A DNA stretch of 46,824 bases from Synergistaceae bacterium. GTDB taxonomy: Bacteria; Synergistota; Synergistia; Synergistales; Synergistaceae. Below the pieces are notes generated by a model. The model saw nothing but the letters and a program-made list of their open reading frames with translations. It was not told the DNA's origin and searched no databases. The stretch lies in assembly GCA_031269875.1 (NCBI GenBank), contig JAISYM010000084.1, positions 1 to 46,824 on the forward strand, in the 5' to 3' direction. This document shows positions 29,481-37,562 of this stretch, piece after piece; within the stretch, counting starts at the first letter, position 1; each line of letters begins with the position of its first letter. The translations under genes were made by a program, and so were the position numbers.

Positions 29481-30499
29481 TAGAAGCGGAAGTTGTTGCG
29501 GCCGCTTATCTTGACTTGATACATGGCCTCTGTCGCGTTCGGGATGAGGCTCTTATCGTCGCTTCCGTCCTGCGGGTACAGGCTGATGCCTATGCTGGCG
29601 GTTACAGACGCTTCCTTCTCCATAATCCTGTAGACCACTCCGACGGACGAACAAATCCGCTGTGATATCTCTCCGACAATTTTGGGTAATATCGGGAGGG
29701 GAATATCGGTCAGCAGTATCGCGAACTCATCCTCGCCGATGCGTGAAACTGTGTCCGTGTCCCGCACCTCCGCGATCAGACGGCGACCGACCCTCATCAA
29801 AAGTTCGTCTCCGGCGATATATCCGTGTACGTCGTTTATCTTTTTGAAGCGGTCGAGGTCTATCACTAAGACCGCGCAGCCTGTACCGTTGCGTTTGGAC
29901 CTCGCTATGGCCATTGACAGGTTGCCGGAAAATACCGAGCGGTTGGAAAGACCGGTGAGCGGATCGTGGATGGCCTGTTCATGCATCATCTCCTGCATAT
30001 CCATAAAGTCGGAGATGTTCTGCAAAACCGCCACGCTGGCTATCACGAGGCCGGAACGCCCGTATACGGGAAACGCCGTAAACGATATCCACTCTTCGGC
30101 GCCCGTCTCGCGCGACTTCACCAGAACACTGGCCGTGTTCCTTCTTCTTTCCCACAGCGCGATGTAAAGCGGTTCGAGATCCTCAGTCAGCGGACGTCCG
30201 TTGTGAGCCCGCATCTCTTTACGTTGCCGCATTTTAGCCCAGGTCATGTCGTAATTTCCGGTCCGATCATAATCCAGCAGTTGTTCGCTTGCCCTGTTAA
30301 TAAAGAGTATCTTATCGGTAGGCGATATAACCACAATCCCAACAGGCGCTTCGTCCAGCATCACAGTGAGCACGCCCAGAAAATCATCGAGACGCTCAGC
30401 GGTGGCGTCGTCATTTAAATTGGCGAGAACATTCTCGAAAAGTTCTCTCAGCTCGTTATCACGCAGAAGGAAGTCAGAAACATAGTCCGGTATCAGCAT
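29456..30499 (-). CDS. Cytosolic PAS-GGDEF diguanylate cyclase
   Basis: A 347-residue protein starting at ATG 30499 behind AAGGAG. Residues ~45-175 form a PAS domain (LDEAPVGIVVISPTDKILFINRASEQLL ... ISDFMDMQ). The GGDEF domain follows, with HDPLTGLSNRSVF, VLVIDLDRFKKINDVHGYIAGDELL and the active loop RIGEDEFAILL. The signature is GEDEF instead of GGDEF; the second Gly is replaced by Glu, so activity is uncertain. An inhibitory RxxD site (RDTD) lies exactly five residues upstream. No membrane segment is seen. Confidence 0.92.
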   Translation of the reverse strand: MLIPDYVSDFLLRDNELRELFENVLANLNDDATAERLDDFLGVLTVMLDEAPVGIVVISPTDKILFINRASEQLLDYDRTGNYDMTWAKMRQRKEMRAHNGRPLTEDLEPLYIALWERRRNTASVLVKSRETGAEEWISFTAFPVYGRSGLVIASVAVLQNISDFMDMQEMMHEQAIHDPLTGLSNRSVFSGNLSMAIARSKRNGTGCAVLVIDLDRFKKINDVHGYIAGDELLMRVGRRLIAEVRDTDTVSRIGEDEFAILLTDIPLPILPKIVGEISQRICSSVGVVYRIMEKEASVTASIGISLYPQDGSDDKSLIPNATEAMYQVKISGRNNFRFYHDLDKEK

Positions 30500-30723
30500 T
30501 CGCAAAACTCCTTGCGCCGCGTCACGAACCACAGCTTAGGCAGATTGATATCGCACGCCCTATTATATCAGGGATATTTTTTCAGAAAAGCCCTTTTTTG
30601 CGGCCAAAATAAAAACAGGCCTCCAATACCGCTCCTCCAGACAGCGGGCTTTGTCCGATATGCTGAAACAGTCGACTTCCGCCGGCGCCGTAAATCCCGG
30701 CCTCAGCGCGATGGTAAGCTGCT

Positions 30724-30754
30724 TGCGGCGGCCGGTTTATATACAGCCGCCGCA
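30724..30754 (-). terminator. Perfect 9-bp inverted repeat downstream of the Synerg-CTERM-like gene
   Basis: TGCGGCGGC / GCCGCCGCA with a 13-base AT-rich loop, 37 bp after the stop codon. No clear T-run; a transcript-end role is inferred from position. Confidence 0.4.
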
Positions 30755-30791
30755 TTACTTATATCAATTTCGAAATCAAAAGGGTGAAGCG

Positions 30792-32699
30792 TTAAAACCA
30801 GCTCGTATACCCGTTCCGCCTCGTCATAAACAGCATAACCAGCGCCGCTGTCGCCGCAATGATAAAGCCCGCCGCGCCCGAGTCGCATCCACCGCCGCCG
30901 CCTGAAGAACCAGAAGTCCCTCCATCGTCGGGCGAAGTGCCGATCGGAGCGACGTAGAACGCGATGTCCCAGATGTTATCCTCCGTCCAGTCCCCCATTA
31001 ACAGATAGTCGCAGCTGTAGTTCGACACAACGCTCGAATCATGCAGGGTTCTGATCCTCATCTCCCCGTCCGTCAGCATCACTATGAAGCTGAGCGTCAC
31101 GCAGCCCTTCTCTTCGTCCACGAATACCTTGACGACTTTTTCGAACGCGCTGTTATTTATGAGCCACTCGAAAATATCTACCTGCCGTCCAGCCGATGAG
31201 TAGGAATACAATCTGAAATTTTCCGCGAACAGATCTCTCGCGCTGCCGCTCTTTTTGAACTCACTCACAAACGCGTCCCACATGGGGCCGATAAACCTGT
31301 TGCCGGCGGGGAGGTTTAACGTGACGTGAAGGGGGAGGATCCCGGTAACGTCATTTGACTTCAGCAAATTGTCGGGCATCGCGGCGTTTATCTTTATCGT
31401 GCTGACGGCGTCGGTCGTTATAAAGCCGCCGGTGACGTTCGTCCCGCTCACTATGTCGGCGGAGGGCATCGCGATTCGTCTGGCGCCCAGATTGTCCGCC
31501 GCCTTACGTAAGAAATCGACGTCGGATGGAAGGAGCTGGAAACCGGTTACGCTGTAAACATCTCCGGTCGATGTGCCTCGGCCGACCCCGAAGATCAGCG
31601 GGTGAGTGAGCGTTAGGCTGAACGGGTTGAGCGGCGCGCCTCCAATCGGATCCACAGCGTACACGCTAAAAACGCTTTGCCTGCCGCTTGCCGCATCGAA
31701 CCGCTGATTATATGTCGTGATCAGGCCAGGCGATATGTGGCTCAGCTCATCGAGCCTGATATCCGCTGATATGTTTTTGACGTTCGCGGGCAGATCCATC
31801 GTCCACCCCGCGGGCCGCAGCGTCTCGCGCATGCCCATTAAATCGTATCGGTCGAGCCCGTACCGGATGCCGCAGAAATTTCTGACGTTCGTCACAAGCC
31901 TGTATTGGGCGCTGACGGAGTTGATGTCTTCGTTTTGCACCGGCACGAATATCCAGTCGTTGCCGCCTCCGACCTCCTTGTTTTCATCAACGGCCCACTC
32001 AAACTGATCGTAAGCCGCGATATTGTCGTTAAAATCTCTGACCGCCGTCCTGAATCGCAGCGGTTCCTGTTTCGCGGAGCCGTCCGCTACGTTAGCCAAG
32101 ATAAACGGAATCTGAAGGGTTTGCGATGGTTCATACTCGGGGTTTTGGTGGAAACGCATGTACGTGCTCTCCGTCCCGAGTACCGAACTGTCGCGCGTCT
32201 TTGTCAATTCGAACAAAATACGCTTCACGGGATCCGCGTTTGGGGAAAGCTGCCTTTTGACCGCGCTGTACGCGTCTTGGCCGATGGTGATGTCCTGCGT
32301 GTAAGAACCAGCATCCAGCGGTTCGCTCCCTCTCCATTCAAATTCCACGATGGGGGATACCGACGTGCCGGGGAGCGCGGCGAAGATGAAGCGAACCGGC
32401 TCGTCCTCGCCCACGATCCCCTTTTCCGCCGCGTTTTTGATATATACGTAGTCGCGCGAGGTGACAATATTTCCGCTCGTTTGTATCGCTTCTCCGAGCG
32501 GGCCGCTCACCGGAGCGCCTACTGAATTCATGCGATCCGTGACAACCACCCACTGCGCCCCCTGCCCGCTTGGCCCGGAAATGTCGTCGAACCTGTAATG
32601 GTGAACGCCATCCAGGGCATACGCGCTGCCCGGCGAAGCGGAGAGCAGGAGGAACAGAGCCGTCAAAAACACGTGCGCCGCTAAAATTTTTGTCTTCAT
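30792..32699 (-). CDS. Secreted protein with Synerg-CTERM-like C-terminal sorting signal
   Basis: About 635 residues. The signal peptide MKTKILAAHVFLTALFLLLS... ends at a site such as GSAYA. The body is an unrecognised, beta-rich surface-type sequence. The tail is a Gly/Ser stretch SGSSGGGGGCDSG, a hydrophobic segment AAGFIIAATAALVMLFM and the basic end TRRN. This GGGC-hydrophobic-RR architecture matches the Synerg-CTERM domain known from Synergistota, in which the Cys is probably the processing or anchoring site. It is the best lineage marker in the window. An ATG one codon upstream (32702) is also possible. Confidence 0.8.
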   Translation of the reverse strand: MKTKILAAHVFLTALFLLLSASPGSAYALDGVHHYRFDDISGPSGQGAQWVVVTDRMNSVGAPVSGPLGEAIQTSGNIVTSRDYVYIKNAAEKGIVGEDEPVRFIFAALPGTSVSPIVEFEWRGSEPLDAGSYTQDITIGQDAYSAVKRQLSPNADPVKRILFELTKTRDSSVLGTESTYMRFHQNPEYEPSQTLQIPFILANVADGSAKQEPLRFRTAVRDFNDNIAAYDQFEWAVDENKEVGGGNDWIFVPVQNEDINSVSAQYRLVTNVRNFCGIRYGLDRYDLMGMRETLRPAGWTMDLPANVKNISADIRLDELSHISPGLITTYNQRFDAASGRQSVFSVYAVDPIGGAPLNPFSLTLTHPLIFGVGRGTSTGDVYSVTGFQLLPSDVDFLRKAADNLGARRIAMPSADIVSGTNVTGGFITTDAVSTIKINAAMPDNLLKSNDVTGILPLHVTLNLPAGNRFIGPMWDAFVSEFKKSGSARDLFAENFRLYSYSSAGRQVDIFEWLINNSAFEKVVKVFVDEEKGCVTLSFIVMLTDGEMRIRTLHDSSVVSNYSCDYLLMGDWTEDNIWDIAFYVAPIGTSPDDGGTSGSSGGGGGCDSGAAGFIIAATAALVMLFMTRRNGYTSWF

Positions 32700-32998
32700 C
32701 ACACAGAGCCACTCCCTTATTTTTATCGTACAACACTGCGATTATAACTGTTTTCGGATATTTTCCCACTCATAATTAATGAAAGGCAAGTCCCTGCCGC
32801 CGGGGGTGTCCGGCTTGCGTTCTTCGCGGCTCAGTGTTACTCTTTCCGAAGCACGGGCGGGTGAACACGCACGCAAAGGATATGAGGTGGTATTCATTAC
32901 GTCATTAAAAGAGACAGTCACCCTTTCCAGGGATTTTCAAACAGAAATCCATCATTCGTCTCTTCGTTGTGTCGCATAAAAGATTGTGTTGTTCGCTA

Positions 32999-33027
32999 TT
33001 GTCAAATGGGGCAATAGTTTATATTAT
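32999..33027 (+). promoter_or_regulatory. Promoter of the metal ATPase operon
   Basis: TTGTCA, a 17-bp spacer and TATTAT (33022-33027), 48 bp before the first ATG, which has AAGGGGGA upstream. The rest of the 375-bp gap (32700-33074) shows no convincing gene. Confidence 0.7.
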
Positions 33028-33074
33028 CTAACAAGTGAGATCGACATCTCAAAAATATTAAGGGGGAATTTTTT

Positions 33075-33323
33075 ATGGATTGGAAAAAAGCCGGGTTGTA
33101 CGCAGGAATTTTCGCTCTGGGAGGCGCCGCTTTCGCGGTCGCGTCAAGCGGACTTGGCAGGAGAGCCTGTGTGAGCCTCGTGCGCAAGGGAATCAAACTC
33201 AAGGAGTGCGCGGCCTACACGGTAGGCGCGGCAAAAGAGGGTATCGAGGATATCGTCGCCGAGGCACATGCGGAGGACGAGGGCTGTTGCTGCTGCGTTC
33301 CGGAAGAAACCTGCGAGATATAA
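33075..33323 (+). CDS. DUF6110-like small membrane-associated protein
   Basis: An 82-residue protein. MDWKKAGLYAGIFALGGAAFAVASSGLGRRA is one N-terminal hydrophobic segment, followed by KECAAYTVGAAKEGIEDIVAEA and a Cys-rich tail, EGCCCCVPEETCEI. The MDWKKAGLxAG start and gene order match the DUF6110 family, usually found directly upstream of a metal P-type ATPase. The tail with five Cys could bind metal and pass it to the pump (inference). The ATPase starts 12 bp downstream. Confidence 0.8.
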   Translation: MDWKKAGLYAGIFALGGAAFAVASSGLGRRACVSLVRKGIKLKECAAYTVGAAKEGIEDIVAEAHAEDEGCCCCVPEETCEI

Positions 33324-33335
33324 TCCAGGAAAAGC

Positions 33336-35444
33336 ATGAACTATGAGATAGTACATGAACTTCCCGGCCGCATTCGTCTGAGGTGCTATCGGGGGTTCGG
33401 TTTTACAAAGGACGAAGCCGGCGTTATCGAGTCACTCCTGGAGGTTCAGGACGGCGTGCGGGATGTCTCCGCCTCCCACGTAACCGGCAGCATTCTCGTT
33501 TTATATGATCCCGGCTCATCCGCCGGCGGGCAAAATGGGCAAAACAGGCAAAAAATACTGGCGGCCGCGTCGATGATCGACAGGGGATATCTGGATGGCG
33601 AGTCACTCCCCGCGCGTTATCGGGAGCCAGGGATTGTGAGCGGCGCGTGCGCGCTGTTTGCGAGGAGCGCTTTTAACCGGCTGCTTCCGATGGCGGTACG
33701 GGTTGTGATAAGTGCCGCGCGTTATCTGCCATTCCTGTTGCGCGGGTTGAAGTCGCTCGTCACCGGGAAATTGGATGTCTCCGTCCTGGACGCGTCCGCG
33801 ATAGGCGCGTCGATAATCCTTGGCGATATCGGCACCGCGTCGACTATTATGACGCTCCTTGCCTTCGGTGAACTTCTCGAGAGCTGGACGAAGGAGCGCT
33901 CAAAGAGAAAGCTCGCGGAGGGGCTCGCGCTATCCTGCGATACGCTGTGGGTGGAACGCGGCGGGGCTCAGATAGAGATACCGGCGTCAGACCTCGTGAT
34001 TGGCGACGAGGTTGTTGTGCGCGCCGGCGCAGTGATACCGGTTGACGGGGAGGTGACGCGCGGCGACGCGGCGGTCAACCAGTCGATTATGACCGGAGAA
34101 CCGCTCCCCATACACAGATACCCGGGAACGTCCGTCTATGCAGGGACGCTGATCGAGGAGGGAGAGATCCTCGTGCGCGTCACCGCGTTTGACAGGGACA
34201 CGAGGGTGTCGCGTATCGCGGAGATGATTGACGATTCCGTCGCTTTGAGGGCTAACATACAGGGCCGCGCCGAGAAACTTGCCGACGCTGTCGTGCCTTA
34301 CAGCTTCCTCCTGTCAGGCGCCGTGTTTTTAGTCACAGGGAGCCTCAGAAAGGCCGTATCCGCTCTGTTGGTGGATTATTCCTGCGCTATAAAGCTCTCT
34401 ACGCCTCTTGCGATATTGTCCGCGATGAGGGAGGGCGCTCGTCTCGGCGTTGTGGCGAAGGGCGGCCGCATACTCGAAAAAATCGCCGAGGCCGACACGG
34501 TCGTATTCGACAAAACGGGAACCCTCTCGGTGGCGTCTCCTTCCGTCGCCTTGGTACTCCCCTTCAACGGGTGGACGCGAGAACAGGTCCTTCGCACGTC
34601 GGCCTGCCTCGAAGAACACTTCCCCCACTCGATAGCGAGGGCGGTAGTGAGGAAAGCGGAAGATGAGAACTTGAAACACAGGGAGAAACACGCTGAGGTC
34701 GAGTACGCTGTAGCTCACGGGATCGTATCGCGAATCGGAAAGTCTCGGGCGATAATCGGCAGCGAACATTTTGTGATCGAGGACGAAAAAATCCCACTCT
34801 CCCCGAAGGACGCGGCGTTGATAGAGGCGCTTCCGCCGAATCAGTCCCTGCTATACCTGGCTGTCGGCGGGCGATTGGCCGGTGTGCTGTGCATCGAGGA
34901 CCCGCTTCGCGAAGAGGCGGTGGAGGTCGTCACGAAGCTCCGCCTGGAGGGTGTTTGGAGAATAGCGATGATCACAGGGGACAACGAGCGCTCAGCGTCC
35001 CACGCGGCTTCATCGCTTGGCTTGGATTATTACAGATCGTCCATGCTTCCGGAGCGGAAGACGGAATACGTGAAAAAACTGCGCGCTTCGGGAGCCAAGG
35101 TTATCATGGTGGGAGACGGCATAAACGATTCGCCGGCCCTCGGCGCTTCCGACGTAGGCATTGCTATGAAGGAGAGCGCCGATATAGCCCGTGAGACGTC
35201 GGATGTCGTGATAACGAAGGGTGACCTGAGATCCGTACTCACGGCGCGCAGGCTTTCCACGGCGGTTATGAGACGGATCTACGATAATTACGTCTTTATC
35301 GTAGTGATAAACTCCGCGCTCCTTGTACTCGGCCTCGGCGGCGTTATCAGCCCAGCCATGTCGGCGCTGCTGCACAACGCGTCGACCATTGGGGCAAGTG
35401 TACGGAGCCTCATGCCGCTGTTAGAGGAGAGCGATTTGGAGTAG
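33336..35444 (+). CDS. P1B-type heavy-metal-translocating ATPase
   Basis: A 702-residue metal efflux pump. An HMA-like N-terminal domain without CxxC (YEIVHELPGRIRLRC ... SHVTGSILVLYD) is followed by membrane helices and the actuator MTGEPLP. The metal-site helix is DYSCAIKLSTP, a lone Cys with no CPC/CPx. Next come the phosphorylation motif VVFDKTGTLS, then MITGDNERSASHAA and MVGDGINDSPALG. SC-(A)-(I/L)-KLSTP helices are typical of the CtpC-like group linked to Mn or Zn rather than Cu. Substrate remains inference. A 9-nt microrepeat inserts Gly-Gln-Asn twice near residues 65-73. Confidence 0.92.
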   Translation: MNYEIVHELPGRIRLRCYRGFGFTKDEAGVIESLLEVQDGVRDVSASHVTGSILVLYDPGSSAGGQNGQNRQKILAAASMIDRGYLDGESLPARYREPGIVSGACALFARSAFNRLLPMAVRVVISAARYLPFLLRGLKSLVTGKLDVSVLDASAIGASIILGDIGTASTIMTLLAFGELLESWTKERSKRKLAEGLALSCDTLWVERGGAQIEIPASDLVIGDEVVVRAGAVIPVDGEVTRGDAAVNQSIMTGEPLPIHRYPGTSVYAGTLIEEGEILVRVTAFDRDTRVSRIAEMIDDSVALRANIQGRAEKLADAVVPYSFLLSGAVFLVTGSLRKAVSALLVDYSCAIKLSTPLAILSAMREGARLGVVAKGGRILEKIAEADTVVFDKTGTLSVASPSVALVLPFNGWTREQVLRTSACLEEHFPHSIARAVVRKAEDENLKHREKHAEVEYAVAHGIVSRIGKSRAIIGSEHFVIEDEKIPLSPKDAALIEALPPNQSLLYLAVGGRLAGVLCIEDPLREEAVEVVTKLRLEGVWRIAMITGDNERSASHAASSLGLDYYRSSMLPERKTEYVKKLRASGAKVIMVGDGINDSPALGASDVGIAMKESADIARETSDVVITKGDLRSVLTARRLSTAVMRRIYDNYVFIVVINSALLVLGLGGVISPAMSALLHNASTIGASVRSLMPLLEESDLE

Positions 35445-35510
35445 CGTTATTTCAAGCGTACCTGGAGATTTTTGCGCCGTTCCGTTGAGGAGGGCTGATT
35501 TTATTTTTAT

Positions 35511-35696
35511 GACTATACAATTGTTTCAGGCATAGAGATGACGGACCGACGAACGAACGCAGCGAACCGGCGCCCGACATGGATGTCTGGCGAGCGAATC
35601 AGCTCAGGACAGAGGTGTATGAGCGGTCCGATTCGCGGAGTGAGTCGCCGGCCCATCATCTCGGGTTCATCATTAAGAGACAATTGGATAGTCATA
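35511..35696 (-). mobile_element. MITE copy B, inverted relative to copy A
   Basis: A 186-bp element with terminal inverted repeats (ATGACTATACAATTG... / ...CAATTGGATAGTCATA). The target duplication TTTATTTTT lies at 35502-35510 and 35697-35705. It is highly similar to 27512-27699 on the opposite strand. The right duplication contains the TAA stop of the Spx/ArsC-like gene, so the element landed exactly at that gene's end without changing its protein. Confidence 0.85.
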
Positions 35697-35697
35697 T

Positions 35698-36066
35698 TTA
35701 TTTTTGAATCGTCCTCCTCTCCCATTCATCCTCATCAAAGCCGACCAGGACAAAGTCAGGCCCGACCAATATCGGACGCTTCACCAGCATTCCATCCGAC
35801 GCCAGGAGTTCTATCTGTTCAGATTCGTTCATGAGGGGCAATTTATCCTTGAGTCCCAGATTTTTATAAGAGTTGCCGCTAGTGTTGAAAAATTTTTTGA
35901 GGGGCAGCCCGCAGAGCGACCGCCACGCTTCTATCTCTCCGGCGCTTGGGTTGAGGGCCTTTATGTCGCGCGGCTCGCAGGCGATGCCTTTGGCGTCGAG
36001 CCATTTTTCAGCCTTCCGGCATGTGGAACACTTCGGGTAACATAGGAACAGCAAGGGGGTTTCCAT
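35698..36066 (-). CDS. ArsC/Spx-family (YffB-like) thioredoxin-fold protein
   Basis: A 122-residue protein with the redox motif YPKCSTCRKAEKWL near residue 10. It is followed by RDIKALNPSAGEIEAW, LPLKKFFNTSGNSYKNLGLKDKL and MLVKRPILVGPDFVLVGFDEDEW, the full pattern of the Spx/ArsC-like family. The Arg-Pro-Ile loop is present. It could be an arsenate-reductase relative or a redox regulator; the family cannot be split further by eye. The last of three co-directed genes. Confidence 0.87.
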   Translation of the reverse strand: METPLLFLCYPKCSTCRKAEKWLDAKGIACEPRDIKALNPSAGEIEAWRSLCGLPLKKFFNTSGNSYKNLGLKDKLPLMNESEQIELLASDGMLVKRPILVGPDFVLVGFDEDEWERRTIQK

Positions 36067-36081
36067 GATCGGCCGCTATCC

Positions 36082-36852
36082 TCAATCGATGTCGTAGTCG
36101 AGGCTGTCCGTCAAACTAGGCTCGACGGCTGGCGTGGGCTGGGTCTGATTTATGTTGACGGTTGGCGCTGGCGTCACAGGAAACTCAAGCGTCTTGACCG
36201 ACCAGACCAAAATAGCGACGGCGACCAAAAGAGAGGCAAACCCGATGATGTTAGCAAGGGCGTAACCGTGTATCCTGTTGTTCGACTCCTTTATCTCCCG
36301 CGCTAGCTTTTCAATTCGAGCTTCCGCTTTTTCGTTGTCCTCGCGGAAGCGCATCTCCGTTCTCTCTGTGCTTTCCCTGATTGAACGGATAAGCAGTTCC
36401 GCCTCGCGTTTATTTGTCTCGATTTTGAGAATCGTTTCGTTTCTGTTAGCCTCGAGCAGGAGTTCCGTTTTTTCCCTGTTTGCGTCTATGATGAGTTCGG
36501 TTTCCTTCCTGCCGGCTTCCAGCAGGGTTTGCGTCATGTCGCTCGCGTGTTCTATGTTCTCGTCCATCCGCCTCATGCACTCGCCCAGACGCAAATCTAT
36601 CGTCTCCAGCTTAAGAGCGATCCGTCCCGTTTCAGCCTCACGTAACTCGAGCTCCTTCCGGCGCCTTTTTTCGTAAGGCAGAGTCCATTTGAAAAAACGG
36701 GTGCCGCCGCCCCTGGGAACGCCTGAAAAGCCTAACATCCCCGCGTTCATCAAGTCGGGCCCCGCCGCGGTCTTTACTGGATGGCTCGTCCCAAGCGACG
36801 TGGAGATGAAGTCTGCGATATCGGAAGCCCCGTTTGGTCCTGAAATAGTCAT
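36082..36852 (-). CDS. Coiled-coil protein with one C-terminal membrane helix
   Basis: About 256 residues from ATG 36852. Residues ~65-195 are a long, highly charged heptad-like helix rich in Glu/Arg, with a repeating pattern (EANRNETILKIETNKREAELLI; RKETELIIDANREKTELLL). A single hydrophobic segment follows (YALANIIGFASLLVAVAILVW), then a Pro/Thr-rich acidic tail ending YDID. Topology and length suggest a tail-anchored scaffold or sensor stalk. No family recognised. It lies 15 bp before the Spx/ArsC-like gene and just after the stop of the upstream gene. Confidence 0.65.
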   Translation of the reverse strand: MTISGPNGASDIADFISTSLGTSHPVKTAAGPDLMNAGMLGFSGVPRGGGTRFFKWTLPYEKRRRKELELREAETGRIALKLETIDLRLGECMRRMDENIEHASDMTQTLLEAGRKETELIIDANREKTELLLEANRNETILKIETNKREAELLIRSIRESTERTEMRFREDNEKAEARIEKLAREIKESNNRIHGYALANIIGFASLLVAVAILVWSVKTLEFPVTPAPTVNINQTQPTPAVEPSLTDSLDYDID

Positions 36853-36854
36853 TA

Positions 36855-37199
36855 TCAATCCTCGTCCTGGAACTCGGCTTCGCTGTCGCCTTCGTCCGGC
36901 GAGCGCGAGAAATTGAGAAGGAACTCCCCCACAACCCTGGCCGTGCGTTTGGTCATAAGGATTCCGACCTGGAGCTCTTTTTCGATATCGTTCTTCCCCT
37001 TTGCGAACTTCCGCTTGATTTCCTCGTCTGTCTCCGGTCGATAGTCTATCTCAACCGGCAAAACGAACGAATCCACGACAAAATTACACAGGATATCACC
37101 GTTGGCGGCGTTCACTCCCCAAACGCCCGTTGCCGGAACAACGCGGTAAGCCGTGGATTTGGTAAACCTGAAAGTGACTTTTTCATCGTGTTCCGCCAT
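36855..37199 (-). CDS. Hypothetical protein (114 aa), possible DUF3467-like
   Basis: Starts MAEHDEKVTFRFTKSTAYRVV at 37199 behind GGGGGG. The open frame further upstream runs through a non-coding inverted-repeat stretch. It has a beta-rich N-terminal half (VTGVWG-like ATGVWGVNAANGDILCNFVVDSF), a charged middle and a helical segment VGILMTKRTARVVGEFLLNF. The overall layout recalls small phage/plasmid DUF3467-type proteins, but this is weak. It ends in an acidic tail, 2 bp from the next gene's start. Confidence 0.55.
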   Translation of the reverse strand: MAEHDEKVTFRFTKSTAYRVVPATGVWGVNAANGDILCNFVVDSFVLPVEIDYRPETDEEIKRKFAKGKNDIEKELQVGILMTKRTARVVGEFLLNFSRSPDEGDSEAEFQDED

Positions 37200-37318
37200 G
37201 TTGATTCCCCCCAGTTGAGAATAAAAAAATCTTAACGCATAGGCGCGGGCTTGTCCATTGTCCCGGCTCTGATTTCTTAATGATCTTACGAAAATAGATA
37301 CATCGGCTAAAGAGGCTA

Positions 37319-37420
37319 ATACCAATCCGCGCTCAACAGGCTGTTTTTGATGTGGCTTAAAGGTTGTCCAAAACCGTTTTAGCGCTTCACCCTTCAAGCC
37401 TTTGATTTCCAAATTGGTAT
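37319..37420. repeat. 102-bp segment bounded by ATACCAAT / ATTGGTAT inverted repeats
   Basis: Lies in the 363-bp gap 37200-37562. The terminal 8-bp repeats are perfect. The inner sequence is of ordinary composition and has no gene. A short non-autonomous repeat is possible; no second copy occurs in this window. Confidence 0.35.
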
Positions 37421-37452
37421 AAAACTCAAATCACTAAAATTGACGCGCAGTA

Positions 37453-37481
37453 GTGACAGAAATTTTAAATCAATCTATAAT
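37453..37481 (+). promoter_or_regulatory. Promoter of the sugar kinase-aldolase operon
   Basis: GTGACA, a 17-bp AT-rich spacer and TATAAT (37476-37481), 82 bp before the kinase start. The -35 box is imperfect, so activation by a regulator is possible. Confidence 0.5.
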
Positions 37482-37562
37482 GTTTTATATAGTAATGCTT
37501 TACAGTCGAATATTTTTCAGATTTGACACCAGGAACGTTCAAAACACTAAGGAGGTTTGAAT

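Noticed and set aside
32779-32979. 66-codon plus-strand ORF before the metal ATPase operon
   Set aside because: No ribosome-binding site and no family; the real operon promoter and start lie downstream.
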